Below are positions 1-9,001 of a stretch of 64,000 nucleotides of DNA, one piece after another. Numbering within the stretch: position 1 is the stretch's first letter; every line of letters starts with the position of its first letter. Under the pieces are notes generated by a model. That model ran no database searches, was not told where the DNA came from, and was given only the letters and a program-made list of their open reading frames with translations. The translations under genes and the position numbers were made by a program. The stretch is from BOKV01 sp049289295 (GTDB lineage: Bacteria > Pseudomonadota > Alphaproteobacteria > Rhizobiales > Rhizobiaceae). The stretch is from NCBI GenBank assembly GCA_049289295.1, contig JBATLL010000102.1:122438-186437 (forward strand), read 5' to 3'.

Positions 1-1442
1 ACCGCCATGTGTTCATCACGGGCATTTTCAAACCAGTTCTGGCGCTTCCACGAATAACGATATTCCCGCTCCTGACCGGGTCTGGCAAACCAGTTTGCGC
101 GCTCCCATCCTGCGGTTTCGCCAAACACGGCACCCCTTGTCTTGAGATGTTCGTGGAAGGGCGTGCGGCGCACGCCGCGTGCCGTGGCCTTCTGGCGATA
201 GGGGAAATGGTCGGCATAAAGCAGGCCCAGCGTCTCCTTGGACCGCTCGAAAAGATAGGTCTTGTTGCCCTGGAATGTCTGCATCCGGCGAATGTCGACA
301 TCGAACAGATCATAGGGCGGGTGGCCGAATTCCATCCAGTGGGCAAGCGCCATGCCCGCTCCTCCCGATGACTGGATACCGATCGAGTTGAAGCCGGCGC
401 AAACATAATAGTTCTTCAGTTCAGGAGCCTCGCCCAGATGGTAGGCATCGTCTGGCGTGAAGCTCTCCGGTCCGTTGAAGAAGGTATGAATGCCAGCCGT
501 GGCCAGCATCGGCATGCGGTTGACCGCCTTCTCCAGGATCGGTTCGAAATGATCAAAATCCTCCGGCAACTGGTCAAAGCAGAAATCGTCGGGAATACCC
601 TTCATGCCCCATGGCTTGGCGACAGGCTCGAACGCACCGAGCATCATCTTGCCCGCATCTTCCTTGTAGTAGGCGCATTCGTCGGGAACACGCAGCACCG
701 GAAGTTGCGACAGTCCGGCCACCGGCTCGCTCACAATGTAGAAATGCTCGCAGGCATGCAGTGGCACATTCACACCAGCCATGCGACCGACCTCATGTCC
801 CCACATGCCCGCGCAGTTGACCACGGCCTCAGCCTCGATGGTGCCGGTTTCATCCGAGCCATCCTTGGCCCAGGAAACACCGCTTACCCGTCCATCCTTG
901 CTGTGAATGGCCGTGACCTTGATCCCTTCGACGACCTTCGCGCCCATCTGCCGTGCACCCTTGGCCAGCGCCAGGGTAATGTTCGCCGGATCACCCTGCC
1001 CGTCGAGCGGAAGCCAGACAGCGCCGGTCGCGTCAGACACGTTGAGATGCGGGTAGCGCTTCTTCACTTCATCGAGCGAAATCTCCTCGACATCAACGCC
1101 GAAGGCGCGCGCCATCGAAGCGCTGCGATATAGTTCCTCCTTGCGTTCCCGGGTAAGGGCGAGCGAAATCGAGCCGACCTGGCGAAATCCAGTTGCCACG
1201 CCGGTTTCGGCCTCAAGGCCGGTGATCAGATCCGCTGAATATTTTGCAAGCCGCGTCAGTGCCTTGGTCGCCCGCAACTGGCCGATAAGGCCCGCAGCGT
1301 GCCAGGTCGTTCCAGACGTCAGCTGCTTGCGCTCCAGAAGGACGACGTCCTTCCAGCCCATTTTTGCAAGGTGATAGGCGACCGAACACCCGGCGACGCC
1401 GCCGCCAATGATTACTGCCCTGGCCTTGTCCGGAAGTGTCAT
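1..1442 (-). CDS. FAD-dependent oxidoreductase, dimethylglycine/sarcosine dehydrogenase type (partial)
   Basis: The gene begins at the ATG at 1442-1440 and runs off the left edge, so only about 480 N-terminal residues are visible. They show an FAD Rossmann motif (IIGGGVAGCS, residues 11-20) and the WHAAG motif with His48, the position of the covalent flavin link in dimethylglycine and sarcosine dehydrogenases. The family usually has about 800 residues with a C-terminal aminomethyltransferase (folate-binding) domain, which would lie outside the window. It is the last visible gene of a minus-strand group with mttB1, a full-length paralogue (2540-4978) and a pirin. By context it probably oxidises an N-methyl group of dimethylglycine, sarcosine or a related amine. 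Which of the two paralogues takes which substrate cannot be told from the sequence. Confidence 0.85.
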   Translation of the reverse strand, partial: MTLPDKARAVIIGGGVAGCSVAYHLAKMGWKDVVLLERKQLTSGTTWHAAGLIGQLRATKALTRLAKYSADLITGLEAETGVATGFRQVGSISLALTRERKEELYRSASMARAFGVDVEEISLDEVKKRYPHLNVSDATGAVWLPLDGQGDPANITLALAKGARQMGAKVVEGIKVTAIHSKDGRVSGVSWAKDGSDETGTIEAEAVVNCAGMWGHEVGRMAGVNVPLHACEHFYIVSEPVAGLSQLPVLRVPDECAYYKEDAGKMMLGAFEPVAKPWGMKGIPDDFCFDQLPEDFDHFEPILEKAVNRMPMLATAGIHTFFNGPESFTPDDAYHLGEAPELKNYYVCAGFNSIGIQSSGGAGMALAHWMEFGHPPYDLFDVDIRRMQTFQGNKTYLFERSKETLGLLYADHFPYRQKATARGVRRTPFHEHLKTRGAVFGETAGWERANWFARPGQEREYRYSWKRQNWFENARDEHMA

Positions 1443-1456
1443 GCCCTGCGCCTTCT

Positions 1457-1490
1457 TGAAAATGAAAATTTCTTGAAAAATTTCATTTCA
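1457..1490. promoter_or_regulatory. A/T-rich imperfect inverted repeat upstream of the partial flavoprotein gene
   Basis: Left arm TGAAAATGAAAATTT (1457-1471), loop CTTG, right arm AAAAATTTCATTTCA (1476-1490). The arms pair with one offset. It lies in the 108-base gap between the pirin stop and the ATG at 1442, 15 bases before that start on the minus strand. It could be an operator or an mRNA hairpin; no T-run follows on the minus strand, so it is not a typical terminator. Confidence 0.4.
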
Positions 1491-1550
1491 CCGAAAAGAA
1501 CGCAAGGGATTTTTTCAATTCGAGGCATTGCCGCGCCGGTAATTCGACAC

Positions 1551-2489
1551 TTACCGTACCGGCGCAGGGACAAATTCATCATCATCACCCGGCGGAAGCC
1601 TGAATTGGCCCCTCTGGAAGTCCCCTGAGCGCCACTGCGCCTTGGCAGCCTCGATGCGCTCGCGCGAGGAAGCAACGAAGTTCCACCAGATATGGCGCGG
1701 TCCTTCCAGCGTGTCGCCGCCAAGTGCCAGAAACCGCGCACCGCCCGGACCTGCCCGCACGGTAATGGCGTCCCCCGGCCGGAAAACGACCATTTGCCCG
1801 ACCCTGAATTCCTGGCCACCAACGTCGATACTGCCATCCATTATGTAAATGGCGCGATCCTCATGGTCATGCGGCAATGGCATGGCAATGCCGGGACCAG
1901 CCGCCACATCGCAATAGAAGAGACGCGAACTGGTGGTGACCGGTGAACTTTCACCCCAGGCTGTGCCCGCGATCAGGCGGACCTTGATTCCCGGCGCATC
2001 CAGCAGCGGGATACCTGATCTGCCATGATGCTGGAATGCAGCGTCGCTGTCCTCCTGGTCTTGCGGCAGGGCAACCCAGCTCTGAATTCCTGACGGAAGG
2101 CGCCTGCCCGTCCGCGTCTGGCTATCGGTGCGCTCCGAATGCGTGACGCCTCTGCCAGCCACCATCCAGTTCACATCGCCGGGCCTGATGATCTGGTCCG
2201 CACCAGTTGAATCGCGATGATGAAATTCGCCCTCGAACAGATAGGTCAGCGTTGCAAGGCCGATATGGGGGTGCGGCCTGATGTCGATACCCTGGCCATC
2301 AATGAGTTCCCCCGGCCCAACCTGATCCAGGAAAATGAAGGGTCCAACCATCCGCCTGCCGGGCGCTGGAAGGGCACGACGAACCGCAAAGCCCTCGACG
2401 TCGCGCGTCCTTGCCACAATCACCGTTGCGATGGCATCGGGGCTGGACTTGGCTGCCTCATGCCCAGCGATCAGCGGATGGTGGCTCAT
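1551..2489 (-). CDS. Pirin family protein
   Basis: A 312-residue cupin-fold protein. The N-terminal half has the pirin signature RPHPHIGLATLTYLFEGEF with clustered His residues and a downstream H-S-E (THSER) that supply the metal site. A second cupin-like domain follows (residues about 190-270, with HDHEDRAIYIMDG). Bacterial pirins are metal-binding proteins; some have quercetinase-like activity or bind metabolic enzymes, and this member's role is unknown. The start has an AAGGCAG Shine-Dalgarno. It sits 50 bases after the dimethylglycine-dehydrogenase-like gene and 108 bases before the partial flavoprotein, on the same strand, so co-transcription is likely. Its presence between two demethylating flavoproteins is unusual and suggests an accessory or detoxifying task, but that is inference. 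Confidence 0.9.
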   Translation of the reverse strand: MSHHPLIAGHEAAKSSPDAIATVIVARTRDVEGFAVRRALPAPGRRMVGPFIFLDQVGPGELIDGQGIDIRPHPHIGLATLTYLFEGEFHHRDSTGADQIIRPGDVNWMVAGRGVTHSERTDSQTRTGRRLPSGIQSWVALPQDQEDSDAAFQHHGRSGIPLLDAPGIKVRLIAGTAWGESSPVTTSSRLFYCDVAAGPGIAMPLPHDHEDRAIYIMDGSIDVGGQEFRVGQMVVFRPGDAITVRAGPGGARFLALGGDTLEGPRHIWWNFVASSRERIEAAKAQWRSGDFQRGQFRLPPGDDDEFVPAPVR

Positions 2490-2539
2490 GGTCTTCTGCC
2501 TTCGCCCGCGCGGGCAATTTCAGTCGCCACGCACCCCGG

Positions 2540-4978
2540 TCAGCCCCGCATTCTCCCGCCATTGGGATCATGAAGCGGCTGGGCCGTCACGCTTGCCCGG
2601 TGCATCGCGCCGTTGATTTCGATATCGAGAACAGTGCCATCAGCGGCAAGTTCGGGAGGAACATAGCCGAACGCAATGGACTTGCCCACATGATGGGCAT
2701 AGCCGCCCGATGAAACATAACCCACGCACTGACCGTCCTTGAGGATGGCCTCATCATTGACGACATCGCGCTCGCCTGCCTCGATGACCATCGTGACCAG
2801 TTTGCGTTCCGGCTTGCCTTCGCACTCCGCCATCGCGGCTTCCTTGCCGATGAACGCCTTGTTCCAGTCGATGAAGGCATCGAGACCCGACTGGGCCGCC
2901 GTGAAGTCCGGACGATAGTCGAGTGTCCACACACCCCAGTTCTTTTCCAACCGAAGCGACATGAGCGCTCGCGCGCCATACCATTTCAGCCCGAGATCCG
3001 CGCCCGCTTCCTCGATCGCTTCAGCGAGGCGCAACTGGTATTGCGGCGCGCAATAGATTTCATATCCCAGTTCGCCCGAGAAGGAGATGCGCGCCAGGAT
3101 GACTGGCACCAGCCCAACGAAAGCCCGTCGGATATCACGGAACCGGAATGCCTCGCTGCTGACATCCTGGCGCGTGATGCGTTGCAGAAGTTCACGCGAA
3201 TGCGGCCCCGAAATGGCAATGCCATGCAGTTCATCCGACGCGTTGCGATAGTGCACGCCAGATTTCGGCAGGTGCTTTTCGAACCAGCGACGATGCATTT
3301 CCTGCGCAGCGCCCGATCCGAACAGCATGAAATGCTGATCATCAAGACAGGCAACCGTCAGGTCGCCATAGAGTTTGCCCTTCGGTGTCAACATCGGCGT
3401 GAGCGACATGCGACCTGGGCCGGGAATACGTCCGGCAAGCAAGTGATCCAGGAATGCACGCGCGCCCTCCCCCCTGAATTCATGCTTGGCGAAGTTGGCA
3501 ATCTCGATTGCCCCCACCGCTTCACGCACTGCACGCACTTCGCCAGCAACATAGTCATGGCTTCGGTTGCGCTCGAAGGTTTTTTCCTCGTGCGCATCCT
3601 GTGGTCCGTTCGCGAACCACAGCGCATGCTCAAGCCCGAAACTCGTCCCCATGACAGCGCCCTTCGCGACCAGTCGGTCATAAAGCGCGGTGGTCTTCTG
3701 CCTGCGACCCTTGGGCAAGGTCTCGTTTGGAAAGGTCATCACGAAACGGCGTTCATAATTCTCGCTCGACTTCACCGTCCCCCAGTCCGGCGTCGCGAAG
3801 TCGCCGAAACGTGCAATGTCCATTGCCCAGACATCGATGGACGGTTCGCCGTCGATCATCCATTCGGCAAGGCACAGGCCGACGCCGCCAGCCTGGCAGA
3901 AACCTGCCATCACGCCGACCGCGGCCCAGTAATTCGTCATGCCAGGAACCGGCCCGATCATCGGATTGCCATCCGGCCCGAAGGTGAAGGGCCCATTGAT
4001 GATGGACTTGATCCCGGCATTGCCGACAGCCGGAATGCGTTCGAACGCGAGTTCCAGCCTGTCGGCCACGCGCTCGAGGTCGGGTTGCAGCAGTTCGTGC
4101 CCGAAATCGAGTGGCGTTCCATCGACTTTCCACGGCGTGGATCGCGGCTCGTAGGTGCCGAGCAGCATGCCGTTTCGCTCCTGCCGGAAATAGATGTTGG
4201 CCTCGTAGTCGATGCCTGCCGGCAGTCGTTCGCCACTGGCCATCCGCTCAGCGATCTGCGGGATTTCCTCCGTGATCAGGTAGTGATGCTCCATCGGCTG
4301 GACCGGCAGGTGAACGCCGGACAACCGACCTGCCTCACGCGCCCACAGACCCGCTGCATTGACGATCATTTCGGCGTGGATCGTGCCTGCTGGCGTGACG
4401 ACATCCCAGGTGCCGTCCTTGCGCTGTCGCGTCTCGGCAACCGGTGTATGGGTGAAGAACTGGGCGCCATGCACACGCGCCGCCTTGGCATAGGCATAGG
4501 TCACGCCGGAGGGATCAATGTCGCCATCCAGCGGATCCCACAGGGCCGCCATGTAATGGGAAGGGTCGATCAGCGGATGGCGACGCGCTACTTCTTCCAG
4601 CGATATGAATTCCTGGTCCAGCCCCATGTAGCGCGCCTTTGAGCGTTCGCGCTTGAGGTAGTCGTACCAGACCTGGTTGGATGCCAGATAGAAACCGCCC
4701 GTATTGTGCATGCCGACCGAATGGCCTGATGTTTCCTCGATTTCCTTGTAGAGGTTGATCGTGTAGCCCTGCAGCCTGGAAATGTTGGGGTCGGACGATA
4801 TCGTGTGAATCTGCCCTGCAGCGTGCCACGATGAGCCGGAGGTGAGTTCGCTGCGTTCGAGCAGGACAACATCCTTCCAGCCGAACTTGGCCAGGTGAAA
4901 CAGGATCGAGCAACCCACGACACCCCCGCCGATGATGACCACTCTTGCCTGGGTCGGCAGCTTCTTTCCCTCGCTCAT
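2540..4978 (-). CDS. Dimethylglycine/sarcosine dehydrogenase-type flavoprotein with aminomethyltransferase domain
   Basis: An 812-residue protein, full length for the family. The N-terminal D-amino-acid-oxidase (DAO) domain has the FAD motif GGGVVG (residues 17-22) and WHAAG with His52, the known flavinylation site of the family. From about residue 430 comes a GcvT-like folate-binding domain with its C-terminal barrel. Such enzymes oxidise N-methyl groups of dimethylglycine or sarcosine and can pass the C1 unit to tetrahydrofolate. The start has AGGGAAG 6 bases upstream. It follows mttB1 by 54 bases on the same strand, which fits sequential demethylation of a quaternary amine: MttB removes the first methyl and the flavoproteins remove the next ones. 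The exact substrate is not determined. Confidence 0.88.
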   Translation of the reverse strand: MSEGKKLPTQARVVIIGGGVVGCSILFHLAKFGWKDVVLLERSELTSGSSWHAAGQIHTISSDPNISRLQGYTINLYKEIEETSGHSVGMHNTGGFYLASNQVWYDYLKRERSKARYMGLDQEFISLEEVARRHPLIDPSHYMAALWDPLDGDIDPSGVTYAYAKAARVHGAQFFTHTPVAETRQRKDGTWDVVTPAGTIHAEMIVNAAGLWAREAGRLSGVHLPVQPMEHHYLITEEIPQIAERMASGERLPAGIDYEANIYFRQERNGMLLGTYEPRSTPWKVDGTPLDFGHELLQPDLERVADRLELAFERIPAVGNAGIKSIINGPFTFGPDGNPMIGPVPGMTNYWAAVGVMAGFCQAGGVGLCLAEWMIDGEPSIDVWAMDIARFGDFATPDWGTVKSSENYERRFVMTFPNETLPKGRRQKTTALYDRLVAKGAVMGTSFGLEHALWFANGPQDAHEEKTFERNRSHDYVAGEVRAVREAVGAIEIANFAKHEFRGEGARAFLDHLLAGRIPGPGRMSLTPMLTPKGKLYGDLTVACLDDQHFMLFGSGAAQEMHRRWFEKHLPKSGVHYRNASDELHGIAISGPHSRELLQRITRQDVSSEAFRFRDIRRAFVGLVPVILARISFSGELGYEIYCAPQYQLRLAEAIEEAGADLGLKWYGARALMSLRLEKNWGVWTLDYRPDFTAAQSGLDAFIDWNKAFIGKEAAMAECEGKPERKLVTMVIEAGERDVVNDEAILKDGQCVGYVSSGGYAHHVGKSIAFGYVPPELAADGTVLDIEINGAMHRASVTAQPLHDPNGGRMRG

Positions 4979-5032
4979 GCTTCTTCCCTTTCTCCCGGTC
5001 GGTTTGACCGTCCTTTTTGACAGGCACGCCGT

Positions 5033-6571
5033 TCAGTACCAGGCGTCGGCCATGCTTTCCTTGCGCTTTGCCACATAGGCCCTGAGCGCTTCGTCCACGC
5101 CAGCATCAATTGGCGGTGCTTCATAGGCTTCCAGCATCCCGGTCCATCTTTCATAGGCCCGCTGCTCGGTATCCTTCGATCCGTCATCACTCCACTGCTC
5201 GAAGGAATTATTGTCCGACATGACAGCATCGTAATAGGCGGTCCTGTAGTTGGCCATCGTGTGCGCCGAACCCAGGAAATGCCCTGCTGGCTGCACATCG
5301 TCATAGGCATGGCGTCCCAGGCCATTGTCCGAAAGATCAATCCCGCCAAGGAGTTTCGCATAGCCTCCCAGCCGGTCGGCATCGATGATCAGCTTCTCGT
5401 AGCCGGTCGTCAGTCCGCCTTCGAGCCAGCCTGCCGAATGCAGCACGAAATTGGCACCGCCAATCGCAGTCGAATGCATGGAATCAGCGCTTTCCGCCGC
5501 CGCCTGCGCATCGGCCACCTTGGACGCAGTCAGCGATCCGCCGCAGCGCAAGGGTAGACCAAGGCGTCGCGCCAGCTGGCCGATGATGTAGTTCGACGCC
5601 ACAGGCTCCGGCATACCGAATGTCGGCGCGCCACTCTTGAGGCTCATCGAGGAAAGGAAATTTCCCAGAATGAAGGGCGAACCCGGCCGCACCAATTGTG
5701 AAAAGGCACAGCACATCATCGCTTCCGCGAAGGCCTGCGCAATCGACGCGGCGGTCGTCACCGGCCCCATGGCACCACCCAGAATGAACGGCGCAACGAT
5801 CATGCCCTGGTTGGCTGCCGAATAGGTCCGGATCGCTTCCGTCACCACCTTGTCCACCATCAGGGGTGAGTTGGTGTTCACATTGCCAATGATGACGCAA
5901 TGCTCTTCGAGATAGTCCGCACCAAACAGGATGCGCGCCATCTCGACACTGTCGCTGGCGCGCGACATTTCGGTTATCGCCCCCAGCATCGGCTTGTCCG
6001 ACCAGCGCATGTGGCTGTAGAGCATGTCGAGATGCCGCTTGTTCACCGGAATGTCGCAAGGCTCACAGGTCACGAAACCCGAATGGTGCAGATGCGGAAG
6101 CATGTAGGTGAGCTTCACCAGATTGCGAAAATCCTCCAGCGTCCCATATCGCCGCCCCTTGCTGACATCGCGCACGAAGGGAGATCCGTACACGGGCGCA
6201 AACACCTGTGATCGCCCGCCGATCTCCACGCTTCTGTCCGCATTGCGGGCATGCTGGATGAAGCTGGACGGCGCAGTGGCGCACAGGCTGCGTGCCATGC
6301 CACGGTCAAGGCGCACGCGTGTGCCGGTCACCTGGGCCCCCGCATCCTTCCAGATTTTCAACGCCACCGGATCGTCACGAAACTCCAGGCCGATTTCCGT
6401 GATCAGAAATTCTGCCTGTTCCTCCAGCAGTACCAGCTGCTCCTCTTCGAGATAGTCGAACCAGGCAATCTTGCGACGGATGAAGGGCTGCGCGGGTGGC
6501 GCCGCGCGCTGGCCGCGCTGGCTGTCGCCGCGTGTGCGCGATCGTCTGCCCGATTGAGCCTGCTCTTCCAT
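5033..6571 (-). CDS. MttB-family trimethylamine/glycine-betaine-type corrinoid methyltransferase (MttB1)
   Basis: A 512-residue member of the MttB superfamily. Family-like segments include EIGLEFRDDPVALKIWKDAG, VFAPVYGSPFVRD and CEPCDIPVNKRHLDM. No in-frame amber codon interrupts it, so it is a non-pyrrolysine type; characterised members of this kind demethylate quaternary amines such as glycine betaine onto a corrinoid protein. The ATG at 6571 follows a GGGGGG Shine-Dalgarno and is preferred to a TTG 14 codons upstream. Residues 5-25 are a basic Arg/Gly-rich tail. It is clearly paralogous to the gene at 53687-55264. No corrinoid protein lies beside it, so it probably uses the one encoded at 55598. 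The adjacent dimethylglycine-dehydrogenase-like genes point to glycine betaine or a similar betaine as substrate. Confidence 0.88.
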   Translation of the reverse strand: MEEQAQSGRRSRTRGDSQRGQRAAPPAQPFIRRKIAWFDYLEEEQLVLLEEQAEFLITEIGLEFRDDPVALKIWKDAGAQVTGTRVRLDRGMARSLCATAPSSFIQHARNADRSVEIGGRSQVFAPVYGSPFVRDVSKGRRYGTLEDFRNLVKLTYMLPHLHHSGFVTCEPCDIPVNKRHLDMLYSHMRWSDKPMLGAITEMSRASDSVEMARILFGADYLEEHCVIIGNVNTNSPLMVDKVVTEAIRTYSAANQGMIVAPFILGGAMGPVTTAASIAQAFAEAMMCCAFSQLVRPGSPFILGNFLSSMSLKSGAPTFGMPEPVASNYIIGQLARRLGLPLRCGGSLTASKVADAQAAAESADSMHSTAIGGANFVLHSAGWLEGGLTTGYEKLIIDADRLGGYAKLLGGIDLSDNGLGRHAYDDVQPAGHFLGSAHTMANYRTAYYDAVMSDNNSFEQWSDDGSKDTEQRAYERWTGMLEAYEAPPIDAGVDEALRAYVAKRKESMADAWY

Positions 6572-6659
6572 CCGGACCCCCCGTTGCGAAGCGGACAATA
6601 AGCAGACGGGCAAAGCTTGTGACGGTTGAAAAAACTTGGTTTATCTATAAGCTGAAGTA
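6572..6659. promoter_or_regulatory. Divergent promoter region between mttB1 and the LysR gene
   Basis: An 88-base gap between divergent starts. It turns A/T-rich next to the LysR gene (TTGAAAAAACTTGG, then TTTATCTATAAGC). CTTGGTTTATCTATAAGCTG contains short CTT...AAG inverted matches of the sort LysR proteins bind. The geometry suggests the LysR protein controls itself and the mttB1 operon. No site can be fixed by eye. Confidence 0.45.
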
Positions 6660-7586
6660 ATGCGAAACTTTCAGAAACTCATTCACTCCCCGTCATCGCT
6701 TTTTGCCTTCGAGGCAGCCGCCAGGCACATGTCCTTCTCCCTTGCGGCCAGGGAGCTGAATGTTTCGCAACCGGCTGTTTCGCTCGCGGTCAAAAAACTT
6801 GAAAACGCGCTGGGCGTACGCCTCTTCGAACGCCGGCACCGGCGGATCGAGTTTACCCGCCAGGGAGAGCGATTCTACGCTGACGTATCATTTGGACTAA
6901 TGCATATCCAGCGCTCGGCCGAAAGCATCGCGCTCCAGGAGAAGGGCTCGCATGTAACGCTTTCCTGCTCCACCGCCTTTGCCCACTACTGGATGGTCCC
7001 GCGACTGGCCCGTTTCAAGGCGGCCTATCCCGACATCGACATCCGCGTCCAGACAACCGACCGTGACATTGATCTGGACCGGGAGAACATTTCCCTGTCG
7101 ATACGCCGTGGCGATGGCCCATGGGCTGGATATGAAAGCCGCCTGCTGACGCCGGAGCGCATCTATCCTGTCTGCAGCCCGAAATATGTGGCCGAGCATG
7201 GAAGCCCTGGCTCGATTGCCGAACTGGCGCGCCACAGCCTTATCCATCTCGAGGAACCTTTCCGGTTGCGGCCAGGATGGGTCGACTGGTTCGCCCAGAA
7301 CGGCTTCGCATTTGCCGATCAGGGCGGCGGGCTGCGCCTCAACGACTATGCCCTCGTCATCGAAGCTGCCATGGCCGGAGAAGGCATCGCCTTCGGCTGG
7401 CACCATATCGTCGCGCAACTTGTATCAAAGGGGCTGCTTGTGAAGGCGCTTGACGCGCAGTATCGCGGCGTCAGCGGCTTCCATGTCATCTGGGCCTCAC
7501 GCGTGGAACTCAGCCCCCAGGCGAGCCAATTTCGCCAATGGCTGCTGGATGAGGCGGGGCAGGACACCATCCCGCCCCTTGCCTGA
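6660..7586 (+). CDS. LysR-family transcriptional regulator (GcvA-like)
   Basis: A 308-residue regulator. Residues about 12-70 form the winged helix-turn-helix (FEAAARHMSFSLAARELNVS, QPAVSLAVKKLE, FERRHRRIEFT), and the rest is a periplasmic-binding-like effector domain (LRLNDYALVIEAAMAGEGIA). The overall pattern matches GcvA-type regulators, a group that includes choline-sulfate and glycine-related regulators. It is divergent from mttB1 across an 88-base gap, so it is the obvious candidate activator of the mttB1-dehydrogenase operon. Its effector could be a betaine or a demethylated product; that is inference. It converges with gcdH with 18 bases between stops. Confidence 0.9.
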   Translation: MRNFQKLIHSPSSLFAFEAAARHMSFSLAARELNVSQPAVSLAVKKLENALGVRLFERRHRRIEFTRQGERFYADVSFGLMHIQRSAESIALQEKGSHVTLSCSTAFAHYWMVPRLARFKAAYPDIDIRVQTTDRDIDLDRENISLSIRRGDGPWAGYESRLLTPERIYPVCSPKYVAEHGSPGSIAELARHSLIHLEEPFRLRPGWVDWFAQNGFAFADQGGGLRLNDYALVIEAAMAGEGIAFGWHHIVAQLVSKGLLVKALDAQYRGVSGFHVIWASRVELSPQASQFRQWLLDEAGQDTIPPLA

Positions 7587-7604
7587 CATGCAGGTCTTCG
7601 CGCC

Positions 7605-8810
7605 TTACATGAACGCCTGAATGCCGGTCTGCGCGCGCCCCAGGATCAGCGCATGAATATCATGCGTACCTTCATAGGTGTTGACGGCTTCCAGGTTCAT
7701 CACGTGACGGATGACGCCATACTCGTCGGAAACGCCATTGCCGCCATGCATGTCGCGGGCCGTGCGCGCAATATCGAGCGCCTTGCCGCAATTGTTGCGC
7801 TTCATCAGCGAAATGAGTTCGGCTGGTGCCCGCCCCTCATCCATCAACCGCCCGAGCCGCAGGGAGCCTTGCAATCCAAGCGAGATTTCCGTCTGCATGT
7901 CGGCTAGTTTCTTCTGGATAAGCTGGTTGGCTGCCAGCGGACGCCCGAACTGCTTGCGGTCCAGCACATAGGAACGCGCCTGTTTCCAGCACGATTCCGC
8001 CGCGCCCATCGCGCCCCATGAAATGCCGTAGCGCGCCCGGTTGAGACAGCCAAAGGGTCCAGCCAGTCCGGACACGTTGGGCAGCAGGTTTTCCTCGGGA
8101 ACGAACACTTCTTCCATCTGGATCATGCCGGTTACCGAGGCGCGCAGCGAGAACTTGCCCTCGATCTTCGGCGTCTCCAGGCCTTTCATGCCTCTTTCGA
8201 GGATGAAACCGCGTATCTTGTTGTCATGCGCTGCAGATTTCGCCCACACCACGCACACATCGGCCACCGGCGAATTGGTGATCCAGTTCTTGGCGCCCGA
8301 CACAAGATAGCCACCGTCCACCGGCTTGGCTCGGGTGACCATGCTGCCAGGATCGGACCCATGATCCGGTTCGGTCAGACCGAAACAGCCGATCCATTCA
8401 CCCGATGCGAGCTTCGGCAGGAACTTGCGCCGCTGCTCTTCCGAGCCATAGGCGTAGATGGGATGCATGACCAGCGACGACTGCACGCTCATCGCCGAAC
8501 GGTAGCCCGAATCGACTGCCTCGACTTCCCGTGCAACCAGGCCGTATGAAACATAGTTGACGCCCGCGCCGCCATACTGGTCGGGAATGGTCGGTCCGAG
8601 GAAACCCAGCTCGCCCATCTCGTTCATGATTTCGCGATGGAATATCTCGTGTCGGTTTGCCTCGATGACACGTGAACCCAGCCTGTCCTGGCAATAGGCG
8701 CGCGCAGCATCACGCACCATGCGCTCGTCTTCACTCAACTGTTCATCAAGCAGGAATGGATCTTCCCAATCCAGTTCCGGGGGCTTGGCTCGCGATTCTT
8801 CGGGCGTCAT
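7605..8810 (-). CDS. gcdH: Glutaryl-CoA dehydrogenase
   Basis: A 401-residue acyl-CoA dehydrogenase. It converts glutaryl-CoA to crotonyl-CoA in lysine/tryptophan degradation. Family marks include GCFGLTEPDHGSDPGSM (FAD and substrate loop), ALDIARTARDMHGGNG and the catalytic Glu near residue 380 in NTYEGTHDIHALILGRA, the arrangement typical of glutaryl-CoA dehydrogenase rather than short-chain acyl-CoA dehydrogenases. The ATG at 8810 has GAGG upstream; a TTG 13 codons earlier is less likely. It is a single gene, divergent from the CoA-ligase fusion at 9002 and convergent with the LysR gene. Confidence 0.92.
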   Translation of the reverse strand: MTPEESRAKPPELDWEDPFLLDEQLSEDERMVRDAARAYCQDRLGSRVIEANRHEIFHREIMNEMGELGFLGPTIPDQYGGAGVNYVSYGLVAREVEAVDSGYRSAMSVQSSLVMHPIYAYGSEEQRRKFLPKLASGEWIGCFGLTEPDHGSDPGSMVTRAKPVDGGYLVSGAKNWITNSPVADVCVVWAKSAAHDNKIRGFILERGMKGLETPKIEGKFSLRASVTGMIQMEEVFVPEENLLPNVSGLAGPFGCLNRARYGISWGAMGAAESCWKQARSYVLDRKQFGRPLAANQLIQKKLADMQTEISLGLQGSLRLGRLMDEGRAPAELISLMKRNNCGKALDIARTARDMHGGNGVSDEYGVIRHVMNLEAVNTYEGTHDIHALILGRAQTGIQAFM

Positions 8811-8925
8811 CTGAAAACCTCGATCATGAGAAAGGCAGATACCTAACAAGCACAGGGCGGGGAGCCTAGTAAAGAAGTAATTTTAAACTTAAAACATTTT
8901 TGCCGGGCGCAAACCGCATTTTTGC

Positions 8926-8935
8926 TGCAATGCAA
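8926..8935. repeat. TGCAATGCAA element upstream of the CoA-ligase/acetyltransferase gene
   Basis: TGCAATGCAA occurs here, 66 bases before the ATG at 9002, in the longer context TTTGCTGCAATGCAACAT. The same 10-mer occurs twice before the ROK gene (24837 and 24860). TGC/GCA-rich elements are operators for several alphaproteobacterial regulators; which one is involved is not known. Confidence 0.35.
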
Positions 8936-9001
8936 CATGAAGCTGTTAGACTGCGGTGACAGATTTCTGGCACCATCACGCCGTGAGCATGAAAGCACAC
9001 C

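Noticed and set aside
3041..4642. 533-codon plus-strand open frame
   Set aside because: It lies wholly antisense to the dimethylglycine-dehydrogenase-type gene, whose protein has clear domains; the plus-strand translation has no recognisable family and reflects GC-rich codon bias.
5033..6571. Pyrrolysine-containing trimethylamine methyltransferase
   Set aside because: No in-frame TAG interrupts either MttB gene, and no pyl genes are in the window, so these are the non-pyrrolysine members of the family.
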